Assembly: GCA_027016675.1 (NCBI GenBank)
Contig: JALUSH010000044.1
Coordinates: 1-5,770, forward strand
Length of the DNA: 5,770 bases
From: Thermodesulfovibrio sp.
GTDB lineage: Bacteria > Nitrospirota > Thermodesulfovibrionia > Thermodesulfovibrionales > JdFR-85
Reading direction: 5' to 3'
How positions within the stretch are numbered: position 1 is the stretch's first letter; the number at the start of each line of letters is the position of its first letter. Of the stretch, positions 1 through 5,276 are shown one piece after another. The notes under the pieces are model-generated. The model was not told the origin of the DNA. It worked only from the letters and a program-made list of their open reading frames with translations, and ran no database searches. A program made the position numbers and the translations under genes.

Positions 1-319
1 GAAGTTACACAATACAGGCCTTACAGAGGATGGGATTGTTGTGGACTTCACCCCTGGCGCTGGTACAGGTGTGGCAGCCATTGAGGCGCCAAGGGGGCTG
101 CTGCTTCACAGATACAGTATTGACGAGAAAGGCTATGTCCTTGATGGAGATATAGTCACTCCCACGGCGCTTAACCTCTCAGAAATGGAAAGGACCCTCA
201 GGGGTATGGCCCGGAAGCTTCTTGAGCAAGGCGTCAGGGAACTGACTCCTTCATTGGAGATGCTTGTCCGTGCCTTTGATCCCTGCATATCCTGCTCTGT
301 TCATCTTCTGGAGGTGTAG
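1..319 (+). CDS. NiFe-hydrogenase large (catalytic) subunit, C-terminal fragment (group 3-like)
   Basis: The frame is open from base 2 to the TAG at 317-319, so the gene starts outside the window; 105 codons are visible and the GTG at 41 is an internal valine. Landmarks of the NiFe-hydrogenase large subunit are present: EAPRG at visible residues 28-32, IVTPTALN in the middle, and the C-terminal nickel-binding motif DPCISCSVH at residues 93-101. In this family the two cysteines of CxxC (C95, C98), together with an N-terminal CxxC pair off the window, bind the Ni-Fe site, and the last histidine (H101) is a metal ligand at the mature C terminus. Only LLEV follows that histidine, which resembles the four-residue tail removed by a maturation protease in cytosolic group 3 hydrogenases. 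The short tail and the ISCSVH wording favour group 3 (cofactor-coupled, cytosolic) over membrane-bound group 1; the exact subgroup cannot be set from this piece. The gene converges with the next one across 17 bp. Confidence 0.93.
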   Translation, partial: KLHNTGLTEDGIVVDFTPGAGTGVAAIEAPRGLLLHRYSIDEKGYVLDGDIVTPTALNLSEMERTLRGMARKLLEQGVRELTPSLEMLVRAFDPCISCSVHLLEV

Positions 320-336
320 AAAAGGAAGGTATAAGG

Positions 337-1080
337 TTAATATGATACAATTCTGTTTACAAGTCGTCCAACTCCAGTGACTTCCACCATCACCTCATCT
401 CCAGGGCTCAGGAGGCCAACTCCTGGCGGGGTGCCTGTTGCTATGAGGTCTCCCCTCTGAAGGGTCATTACCTGAGAGACGAAAGAGACGATCTCCTCCA
501 CAGAAAATATCATGTTTTCAGTACTCCCCTTCTGCCTTAACTTTCCGTTAAGATAGAGCCTTACCTCCATCCTCTGGGACACCATATCAGGTGTGACTAT
601 GAAGGGACCAAAGGGTGCAAAGGTGTCAAAACTCTTTGCTCTGGTCCACTGGCCGTCCTTCATCTGAAGGTCCCTTGCTGTAACATCATTAAAACAGGTG
701 TAACCAAGTATATAATTTAGAGCTTCTTCAGGAGAGACATTTCTGCATTTTCGTCCTATGACTACAGCAAGTTCCGCCTCGTAATCCACCCTTTGCGAGA
801 TGGAAGGAATCACTATATTCTCACCATGGGGAAGACAGGCGGATGATGGCTTGAGGAATATCACAGGCTCTTCAGGAATGGGCATACCCAGTTCCTCTGC
901 ATGGTCTCTGTAGTTGAGTCCCACACAGATGATCTTTGTTGGCCTTGAGGGAGTGAGGATCTTCAGTTTCGCTAAAGGGACTCTCTTGCCTTTGTGTCTT
1001 CCTGAACTGATACGGACAGTTCTACCTTCAACTATACCACTTACAAGTTTACCTTTGTATGAAAACCTTCCAAGAACCAT
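337..1080 (-). CDS. Fumarylacetoacetate hydrolase (FAH) family protein
   Basis: A complete 247-residue protein. It has a short N-terminal domain (about 1-45) followed by the FAH fold: VGLNYRDHAEE at residues 53-63, FLKP at 75-78, DYEAELAVVIG at 99-109, FNDVTARDLQ at 130-139, K149 and a TGTPPGVG motif near the C terminus. By family analogy E101, E103 and D132 are the divalent-metal ligands. Bacterial members of this size cleave or decarboxylate acylpyruvates (FAHD1-like acylpyruvase or oxaloacetate decarboxylase) or act in homoprotocatechuate degradation (HpaG/YcgM type). No catabolic neighbours are present here, so a housekeeping acylpyruvase or oxaloacetate-handling role is more likely than aromatic degradation; that is inference. 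The ATG at 1080 gives the usual N terminus (a Y-K-G-K beta strand) but has only a weak, close AGAG in front. A promoter lies 43-72 bp upstream. It probably forms its own transcription unit, separated from the molybdenum cluster by about 590 bp of debris. Confidence 0.92.
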   Translation of the reverse strand: MVLGRFSYKGKLVSGIVEGRTVRISSGRHKGKRVPLAKLKILTPSRPTKIICVGLNYRDHAEELGMPIPEEPVIFLKPSSACLPHGENIVIPSISQRVDYEAELAVVIGRKCRNVSPEEALNYILGYTCFNDVTARDLQMKDGQWTRAKSFDTFAPFGPFIVTPDMVSQRMEVRLYLNGKLRQKGSTENMIFSVEEIVSFVSQVMTLQRGDLIATGTPPGVGLLSPGDEVMVEVTGVGRLVNRIVSY

Positions 1081-1122
1081 TTCTCTATTTATCCAGAAAA
1101 CACTTACCCTGGGTTTATAACT

Positions 1123-1152
1123 AAATTAAGTAAAATAAAGTCCTTTTGTCAA
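1123..1152 (-). promoter_or_regulatory. Sigma70-type promoter for the FAH-family gene
   Basis: Read on the minus strand, a perfect -35 TTGACA (1152-1147) is followed after 18 bp by TAATTT (1128-1123), a four-of-six match to TATAAT, in an AT-rich stretch. Transcription would begin near 1115, giving a leader of about 35 nt before the ATG at 1080. The consensus -35 and the fitting distance are the support; the -10 is imperfect and the spacer is 1 bp longer than ideal. Confidence 0.55.
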
Positions 1153-1391
1153 ATGGAGATAAAGACATGGGACGACATACCTCGTTACCTTTGTGTACTG
1201 TTCTCTATGTAATCCAGATTAGCTGGAGTGGGTCTTTATAGTATTTCTATAAGTTCAATCTTTTACCTGAAATGAATTTTCTGTCCAGTGGATATATGTC
1301 TTGTGATAGTGAAAAATTCCAGTCAGTCAAATCTGGTCTTACCTTTTGCTATTTTGATTGATTCTCATTGACATCATAGTGGAGGTGGCTT

Positions 1392-1436
1392 ATGCCTAAC
1401 ACCAAATTTGCCATTAGTATCGCTGATTTGAGATAA
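1392..1436 (+). other. Tiny reading frame with a strong ribosome binding site, possible truncated gene start
   Basis: GGAGG at 1381-1385 lies 6 bp before an ATG that encodes MPNTKFAISIADLR and then stops at TAA. The N terminus loosely resembles the first beta strand of ribbon-helix-helix (CopG-like) antitoxins, which often open with a short polar start and a K-x-x-I-S/T-I strand; this is only a resemblance. Together with the miaB stub downstream it looks like a gene start that has lost its body. It could also be chance. Confidence 0.2.
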
Positions 1437-1529
1437 TAATTTGTATAGTCCTGTATATCAAATCTCTGGTATAACGATTGAATCCTGAAAGAGGACAAAA
1501 TAAATTTCTTTAAAAAACAGTGAGGTTAA

Positions 1530-1627
1530 ATGAAAAAGGTTTATATAAAAACCTTTGGCTGTCAGATGAATTTATTACACGACTGGTTAGAGCATTGAAA
1601 GAAAGTTCTATAATAGAAGGTGAATAA
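1530..1627 (+). pseudogene. miaB: miaB remnant: N-terminal stub with possible C-terminal tail
   Basis: An ATG at 1530, preceded by GTGAGG as ribosome binding site, opens with MKKVYIKTFGCQMN. This is the hallmark start of MiaB, the radical-SAM methylthiotransferase that makes ms2i6A37 in tRNA; the cysteine in GCQMN is the first ligand of its N-terminal [4Fe-4S] cluster. After codon 14 the similarity ends and the frame stops at 1596-1598, against about 430-450 residues in intact MiaB. In the frame whose codons begin at 1568, the following DNA reads ITRLVRALKESSIIEGE and then TAA at 1625-1627. This is reminiscent of the end of a TRAM domain, the C-terminal domain of MiaB, so the locus may be miaB with nearly the whole body deleted. 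The N-terminal match is strong; the C-terminal assignment is tentative. An intact miaB would be expected elsewhere in the genome. Confidence 0.7.
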
Positions 1628-1669
1628 TTAAAACCTATTGAATTTAAAAGATAAGTAGCTTCCTTTGAT

Positions 1670-2872
1670 CTATTTTCCAAAGGGGCATTTTGGATATCTA
1701 CATTCTTTACAGTTAAGACAAAGTCCACCATGTCCCATTTCTGCTAAATCTTCTCTACCTATATACTCACCTGCAAGAAGCCTTGGAAGTATAAGGTCAA
1801 AGATGGTAGTCTTATGATACATTCCACAGGCAGGAATACCCAGGACGGGAATTAGAGTTGAGTGCTGAGTGTTGAGTGTTGAGTAAACTCTTTCACCTAT
1901 ATCTCCTTCTGACTCTTTACTTCTTACTCCTGACTCTTCAATATATGCTACTAAAAACATTGCTCCAGGAAGCACTGCTGAACCATAGTACATCTCTTTT
2001 ACTCCAAGGTTTCTGATGGCAAATCTTGTAACATCATCAGGATCAACTGACATTCCACCAGTGGTTATCAATAAATCAGCACCTGCTTCAATGAGTTCCC
2101 TGAGCCTTGCCTCTATGTAAGAGGCATCATCAGGTGCGTAGTATATGCCAACAATATCACCATCAAATTGCTCGATCTTCCTCTCAATTATTGGCGCAAA
2201 GGCATCCTTTATCCTGCCGTAATAGATTTCGTTGCCGGTAATTACCACTCCTGTCCTTGGCCTGCGCAGTTCTTTGACCTCTATAACACCAGATGGAAGT
2301 GTTTCCAGGGTTCGAGGGTTCAAGGATTCCCGATTGCCCATGTCACCCCATTCTTCTTTTGCAATTCTTACCGCTTCTGCCACTACTGCTTTCTTCACCA
2401 CCAGGGGTATTGCCCTTGTACCTGCCACTATCTGACCCTTTCTTACAAGGGTATTACTATGTAGTGTTGCACACATCACCTCACCAAGCATGTTAAACAA
2501 CTTTAAACGCCCTGCATCTATCTTCAAAAGCCCATCTCGCGAAGCAATGATATTTATCTTTCCTTCTTTCGGTTCACCCTGTATCTCAACCCCTTCACCC
2601 ATCAGGGCATTGGCAAGTTGATAGGCTGCATCATCCTCATGCATTTCATCCTCGGTAATATTCAATACAAAAAGCCTCTCCTTACCAAGTCTTTGAAGAT
2701 GACATACATCTTCCTCTCTTATTACATGACCTTTCTTAAATGCCCTGCCCTTGAACTCTCCCTGCCTTATCTCTGTGATATCATGAGCTAAGACCATGCC
2801 TATTGCCTCAGTAACAGGAATGGTCTTAACACCTGACCTGTTTTTCATATTCAAGCCTTCAACTTCACACAT
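1670..2872 (-). CDS. MoeA/MogA-like molybdopterin-binding protein with C-terminal Cys cluster
   Basis: A 400-residue protein. Residues about 14-170 form an N-terminal region typical of this MoeA-like group (TIPVTEAIGMVLAHDI, then a GRAFKKGHVI segment). Residues about 207-375 form a MoCF_biosynth (MoaB/Mog) domain with GVVITGNEIYYGRI, a long D-rich helix and the signature TTGGMSVDPDDVTR, followed by PVLGIPACGMYH. The tail has CLNCKECRYPKC (C385, C388, C391, C396), which may bind Zn or an Fe-S cluster. The family binds molybdopterin and acts in molybdate insertion or cofactor handling; canonical MoeA lacks this Cys tail, so the precise role is open. Start: ATG 2872 has AGGAGG 5 bp upstream, better than the internal ATG at codon 9. 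The gap to the transporter gene is 14 bp, so the two are cotranscribed. Two short tandem-repeat blocks are inserted in frame, at residues about 180-190 and 311-340. It is the last gene of the cluster; no clear terminator follows. Confidence 0.88.
   Translation of the reverse strand: MCEVEGLNMKNRSGVKTIPVTEAIGMVLAHDITEIRQGEFKGRAFKKGHVIREEDVCHLQRLGKERLFVLNITEDEMHEDDAAYQLANALMGEGVEIQGEPKEGKINIIASRDGLLKIDAGRLKLFNMLGEVMCATLHSNTLVRKGQIVAGTRAIPLVVKKAVVAEAVRIAKEEWGDMGNRESLNPRTLETLPSGVIEVKELRRPRTGVVITGNEIYYGRIKDAFAPIIERKIEQFDGDIVGIYYAPDDASYIEARLRELIEAGADLLITTGGMSVDPDDVTRFAIRNLGVKEMYYGSAVLPGAMFLVAYIEESGVRSKESEGDIGERVYSTLNTQHSTLIPVLGIPACGMYHKTTIFDLILPRLLAGEYIGREDLAEMGHGGLCLNCKECRYPKCPFGK
1854..1941. repeat. 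Heptamer tandem-repeat insertion inside the molybdopterin-binding gene
   Basis: On the plus strand four 7-bp units run from 1854 to 1881 (AGAGTTG, AGTGCTG, AGTGTTG, AGTGTTG). After a 25-bp spacer a second 7-bp family runs from 1907 to 1941 (TTCTGAC, TCTTTAC, TTCTTAC, TCCTGAC, TCTTCAA). Such degenerate heptamers resemble the short tandemly repeated sequences seen between genes in cyanobacteria and some other bacteria. Here they encode residues about 311-340, low-complexity and rich in S, T, E and R, between AYIEE and PVLGIPACGMYH, which are normally close together in the fold. The reading frame is intact. Confidence 0.8.
2303..2334. repeat. Octamer tandem repeat inside the molybdopterin-binding gene
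   Basis: Four 8-bp units follow each other: TTCCAGGG, TTCGAGGG, TTCAAGGA, TTCCCGAT. On the coding strand this encodes residues about 180-190 (NRESLNPRTLE), a linker between the N-terminal region and the MoCF_biosynth domain. The unit differs from the heptamers at 1854-1941, so two distinct repeat families sit in one gene. Confidence 0.65.
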
Positions 2873-2886
2873 AGATACCTCCTACC

Positions 2887-3999
2887 TTATTCTTTCAAAT
2901 ACTCAATTGTCCTTGTAATTGTTTCAAAGGAATAGTGCATCGCAATACCCGAAATAAAACCTGCCGTTAGATTGCCTGTCATAAAACCCAGTATAGCAAC
3001 CATTAATGCAATAGTCATTGCCTGTCTGTCATTAAGGATGTCTTTTATAAAAAGAGAATGTTGTATACCCACATAACAGAGCAGTATCCCTAAGATTCCC
3101 TCTGGAAATGCAGCGATCATAGATAATGCTGAATTACCAAGCAAAAGGGCTAATAGGATAAGCGTAACACCAATAATGTATCCTGATCTTTCGCTGGTGG
3201 CTCCAAATTTACAATGGGCTGTAAGCCCTCCAGAACCGTGACACATGGGAGCTCCACCAAAGATACCCGAAACGACATTTGCAATACCCATACTCAATGG
3301 AATGTTCTTAAGATTAAGCCGCTCTGCCTTTTTACCATAGAGTAGTTTTGCGGTTGCCTCTGTTGCAACTATTGCATTACCAAAGGTTAAAGCAATCTGG
3401 GGTATAACAAGGAGTATAAAACCCTTCCAGAGATTATCTATATCTGGTATTAGAGGCTTCAATGGTACAGGACCAACTGATGTCATTTCTATTTTCTTTA
3501 GAGATATAGCTATTCCGAGTATTAATATGGGAATCAGTGGTGGTATCCGTTTTATTAAAAAAATACCCAGAACAAGGAGTATCCCCACCGAGATAGCAAT
3601 GTAAAGATCATTATTTATAAAACTTAATGATCTCTTAACTAGTATCATCCCCAATCCGAGCTGTATTCCTCTTACCACAGATACAGGAAAGATACTGCCG
3701 AGTCTGATGCTTAACCCCGAAATGGCTATAATTAGCAGGATAATGCCCATCGTAATACCAGCAGCGTTAATTATTTCATAGTTTAGTCCCGTGGCAATTG
3801 CTATAGCAGACATTGCCTTAAGAGGCTGAACAGGCATGGTGACCTTGAAGTAAAAGGCAGAGAGGATATAAAAAAGTCCTGCCATCAAAAATAGTGCCGT
3901 TGGGTTAAAACCATTCTTTGCAACAAGGGCAATAGCAATTGGAAAGAGCACACCTATATCACCAAATGCTCCTGATATATCCCACAATATACTCTTCAT
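2887..3999 (-). CDS. MOT1-type molybdate (sulfate-family) transporter
   Basis: A 370-residue integral membrane protein with roughly ten hydrophobic helices, close to the usual length of prokaryotic MOT1 (MFS_MOT1, related to SulP/SLC26). The two family signatures are present: GAFGDIGVLFP at residues 10-20 with MPVQPLKAMSA at 55-65, and a second motif, GGAPMCHGSGG then FGATSERSG, from about residue 249. These belong to the half-helices that form the oxyanion site in this fold. It should import molybdate across the inner membrane. Substrate choice of molybdate over sulfate rests on the MOT1 signatures and on the ModE and molybdopterin neighbours. Its ATG overlaps the modE stop in an ATGA (3996-3999), and GGGGTGA lies 4 bp upstream, so translation is probably coupled. 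No ABC-type modABC genes are in the window; MOT1 may be the main molybdate importer of this locus. Confidence 0.9.
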   Translation of the reverse strand: MKSILWDISGAFGDIGVLFPIAIALVAKNGFNPTALFLMAGLFYILSAFYFKVTMPVQPLKAMSAIAIATGLNYEIINAAGITMGIILLIIAISGLSIRLGSIFPVSVVRGIQLGLGMILVKRSLSFINNDLYIAISVGILLVLGIFLIKRIPPLIPILILGIAISLKKIEMTSVGPVPLKPLIPDIDNLWKGFILLVIPQIALTFGNAIVATEATAKLLYGKKAERLNLKNIPLSMGIANVVSGIFGGAPMCHGSGGLTAHCKFGATSERSGYIIGVTLILLALLLGNSALSMIAAFPEGILGILLCYVGIQHSLFIKDILNDRQAMTIALMVAILGFMTGNLTAGFISGIAMHYSFETITRTIEYLKE

Positions 4000-4352
4000 C
4001 CATTCACCCCTTCCCCAAATATCTCTCTAAATCTCTCATCCACAATCTCTCTTATACCCTCCTCCAACATCTCATATCTTCTCAGAAACTTCCTTGCCTC
4101 GTCAGTGAGTGTAGCTCCACCACCATCACGACCGCCTGTGTGTCTGTTTACCAATTTAATCCCGAGCCTTTCCTCCATTGCCTTTATATAACTCCATGCC
4201 TTACGATAGGATATATTTATCTCCTTTGCTGCTTGGCTTATGGAGCCATATCTGTCTATTGCCTGCAAAAGAAACCTTCTTCCCCTTCCAAAAACAGGCT
4301 CTCCATCCACCTCTATCCATATCTTTGATTTCACCTTCATATCTTTGGTCAT
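3996..4352 (-). CDS. modE: ModE-like winged-helix regulator, DNA-binding domain only
   Basis: A 118-residue protein corresponding to the N-terminal LysR-type winged helix of ModE. The helix-turn-helix covers about residues 36-64 (SISQAAKEINISYRKAWSYI), and the wing follows with NRHTGGRDGGGATLTDEA. The C-terminal Mop/TOBE molybdate-binding domains of E. coli ModE (about 262 residues) are absent, as in many archaeal and anaerobic bacterial single-domain ModE proteins. Start: the frame extends to an ATG at 4388, but that lies within the inverted repeat and has no ribosome binding site; ATG 4352 has GAAGAGG 9 bp upstream. It overlaps the MOT1 gene by 4 bp. It likely represses or activates modE-mot1-moe by binding the palindrome immediately upstream. 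How it senses molybdate without a Mop domain is not visible here. Confidence 0.88.
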   Translation of the reverse strand: MTKDMKVKSKIWIEVDGEPVFGRGRRFLLQAIDRYGSISQAAKEINISYRKAWSYIKAMEERLGIKLVNRHTGGRDGGGATLTDEARKFLRRYEMLEEGIREIVDERFREIFGEGVNG

Positions 4353-4361
4353 AGAGTTCAG

Positions 4362-4368
4362 CCTCTTC
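4362..4368 (-). promoter_or_regulatory. Ribosome binding site deciding the modE start
   Basis: GAAGAGG on the minus strand lies 9 bp before ATG 4352, whereas the longer candidate start at 4388 has only AT-rich sequence before it. The site touches one arm of the inverted repeat at 4367-4395, so a bound regulator or an RNA hairpin could also affect initiation. Confidence 0.55.
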
Positions 4369-4395
4369 TCGTTATGACAGGATTGCATAACGAGA
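4367..4395. promoter_or_regulatory. Putative ModE box (perfect 10-bp inverted repeat) upstream of modE
   Basis: TCTCGTTATG (4367-4376) and CATAACGAGA (4386-4395) form perfect arms around a 9-bp spacer. The CGTTAT...ATAACG core and spacing match what is known of ModE operators in Proteobacteria and other groups (CGTTATAT-like half sites in dyad). It lies between the stop of the upstream 111-residue gene (4406) and ATG 4352, so it would control an internal promoter for modE-mot1-moe. A possible -10, TATAGT, lies at 4421-4416 on the minus strand with no good -35; a regulator bound downstream of it would block transcription. Operator assignment is inference from symmetry, motif and adjacency to modE. 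Confidence 0.75.
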
Positions 4396-4405
4396 TATAA
4401 ATTTT

Positions 4406-4741
4406 TTAATCCGTTACTATACTTATCCTCTCAAGCCAGAATATACCTTTAAGAGGAGAAAGCACCCCCTTTATTGTGCTTTCTATAAGCAGCTTCACAA
4501 ACTCCTTTCTTATTGGAACCAGCCTATCATCAGCAAAAAGCTTAATATCTCCAGATTCTATATAGAGATGTACCTTTTTGGATTCATATCCAAGGCTTGC
4601 TGTTATGGCCCTTAAAACATTCCTTATATACAGTTGAGTAAACTCATTCAAAGGTATGACATGGTCATTTACTACAAGACATGTCCTCAATTTTGTAATA
4701 TCCTCCTCCATCTGAACAGGCTCTACATAGAGTCTTTCCAT
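4406..4741 (-). CDS. Conserved-looking small protein of unknown function (111 residues)
   Basis: I do not recognise a named family. The protein is soluble, with no signal peptide, no membrane segment and only one cysteine. The centre reads VVNDHVIPLNEFTQLYIRNV followed by LRAITASLGYESKKVHLYIE, an alternation of short strands and a helix, and it ends in IFWLERISIVTD. Small proteins with an IPLN(E/R)F-then-helix pattern occur in other anaerobes, but I cannot give a function. GGAGGTGA at 4755-4748 precedes ATG 4741 by 6 bp and supports that start; ATG 4711 is a weaker alternative. From 4741 it overlaps the 3' end of fmdE by 77 bp in another frame, and it lies just upstream of the ModE operator. 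Placement between FmdE and ModE suggests a role in molybdenum enzyme maturation; that is guilt by association. Confidence 0.75.
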   Translation of the reverse strand: MERLYVEPVQMEEDITKLRTCLVVNDHVIPLNEFTQLYIRNVLRAITASLGYESKKVHLYIESGDIKLFADDRLVPIRKEFVKLLIESTIKGVLSPLKGIFWLERISIVTD

Positions 4742-5276
4742 TTCTCATCACCTCCCTCATATCCTGTACATACTCACCACAGACAAAACACTGAACCCTT
4801 CTTAAAGGTCTTCCTGGCAGGTCTTCTGGTGGAATTTTTACCTTAACCTCCTGATGATAGAATAACTCCTCATCAGGCATTATCTTGTATGCCTCTAACT
4901 GGCATTGATATTTATCTTCTAAGTCAGGAAAATACTCCCTTGCCTTCTGCCGTGCCTCCTCCCTTGCCACAACCCTCACAGCACAACCTGTTTCAAGGTT
5001 TACAAAGGTGGCTGCCATCTTTCCATAATCAATAAAACGCATTGTTCTCTTTCCAAGACTACAACCTGTAACAGACTGAAGTGCATCTGTGGCACAGCGG
5101 TCTATCTCCACAAAGAGATAAAGCTTTTTCCTGTCAGTACCCTTAGGATCACTGATTCCTATCTTTTCAAGCCCGTATATGGCCATCCTTACACCAAGTA
5201 CCTGCCCAGGACAGAGATGTCCGTGTACCCTTACAGATTCCTCAAGTAGACTCTCAAAATCAAATATTCCCTTCAT
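4665..5276 (-). CDS. fmdE: FmdE family protein with C-terminal zinc finger
   Basis: A 203-residue protein. The FmdE domain opens with RVHGHLCPGQVLGVRMA (residues 16-32, HGHLCPG at 18-24), continues with DRCATDALQSVTGCSLGK (59-76) and FIDYGKMAATF (81-91), and ends in a four-cysteine zinc knuckle (C163, C166, C184, C187). H20, C22, C61 and C72 are the conserved metal-ligand candidates. FmdE was named from the molybdenum formylmethanofuran dehydrogenase operon of methanogens, and the family is common near molybdo- and tungsto-enzymes in anaerobes; a role in enzyme maturation or metal handling is suspected but unproven. No formylmethanofuran dehydrogenase subunit is in this window. It starts at an ATG that overlaps the response-regulator stop by 17 bp, without a clear ribosome binding site, so it probably depends on translational coupling. 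Its last 25 codons overlap the next gene. Confidence 0.9.
   Translation of the reverse strand: MKGIFDFESLLEESVRVHGHLCPGQVLGVRMAIYGLEKIGISDPKGTDRKKLYLFVEIDRCATDALQSVTGCSLGKRTMRFIDYGKMAATFVNLETGCAVRVVAREEARQKAREYFPDLEDKYQCQLEAYKIMPDEELFYHQEVKVKIPPEDLPGRPLRRVQCFVCGEYVQDMREVMRNGKTLCRACSDGGGYYKIEDMSCSK
4748..4755 (-). promoter_or_regulatory. Strong Shine-Dalgarno inside fmdE for the 111-residue gene
   Basis: GGAGGTGA on the minus strand ends 6 bp before ATG 4741 and lies within the fmdE coding sequence. It is one of the best ribosome binding sites in the cluster and is the main reason to accept the long gene overlap rather than the later ATG at 4711. Confidence 0.6.

Larger units (their letters stand above)
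1081..1669. other. Gene-poor stretch of about 590 bp with gene debris
   Basis: No intact gene is seen on either strand. The left edge carries the FAH promoter. Near 1208-1348 the minus strand has a protein-like frame of about 46 codons interrupted by one amber codon (1247-1249) and closed by others; I do not recognise it. At 1392-1436 (+) there is a 14-codon reading frame with a good GGAGG site, and at 1530-1627 (+) a miaB remnant. No rho-independent terminator, tRNA or IS end was found. The picture is a decayed or deletion-scarred region between two transcription units. A small RNA cannot be excluded by eye. Confidence 0.6.

Noticed and set aside
320..336. Bidirectional terminator between the hydrogenase and FAH genes
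   Set aside because: The 17-bp gap has no inverted repeat and no T-run.
1368..1396. TTGACA at 1368-1373 as a plus-strand promoter
   Set aside because: No acceptable -10 lies 16-18 bp downstream, and the hexamer there overlaps the start codon of the tiny frame at 1392.
1470..1478. TATAACGAT, a possible ModE half-site upstream of the miaB remnant
   Set aside because: No matching second half lies at the spacing of the dyad at 4367-4395, and the downstream sequence is a broken gene.
1510..1731. A 73-codon minus-strand reading frame covering the miaB remnant and the end of the molybdopterin-binding gene
   Set aside because: It lies opposite the miaB remnant and overlaps the molybdopterin-binding gene in another frame, and its composition is not protein-like in any family I know.
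3939..4328. A 129-codon plus-strand frame opposite modE
   Set aside because: It is antisense to two well-supported genes (modE and mot1), rich in S, Y, H and L as expected of a shadow frame, and has no recognisable domain.
4353..4388. Extension of modE to the ATG at 4388
   Set aside because: The ATG is part of the inverted repeat, has no ribosome binding site, and the added residues do not resemble ModE N termini.
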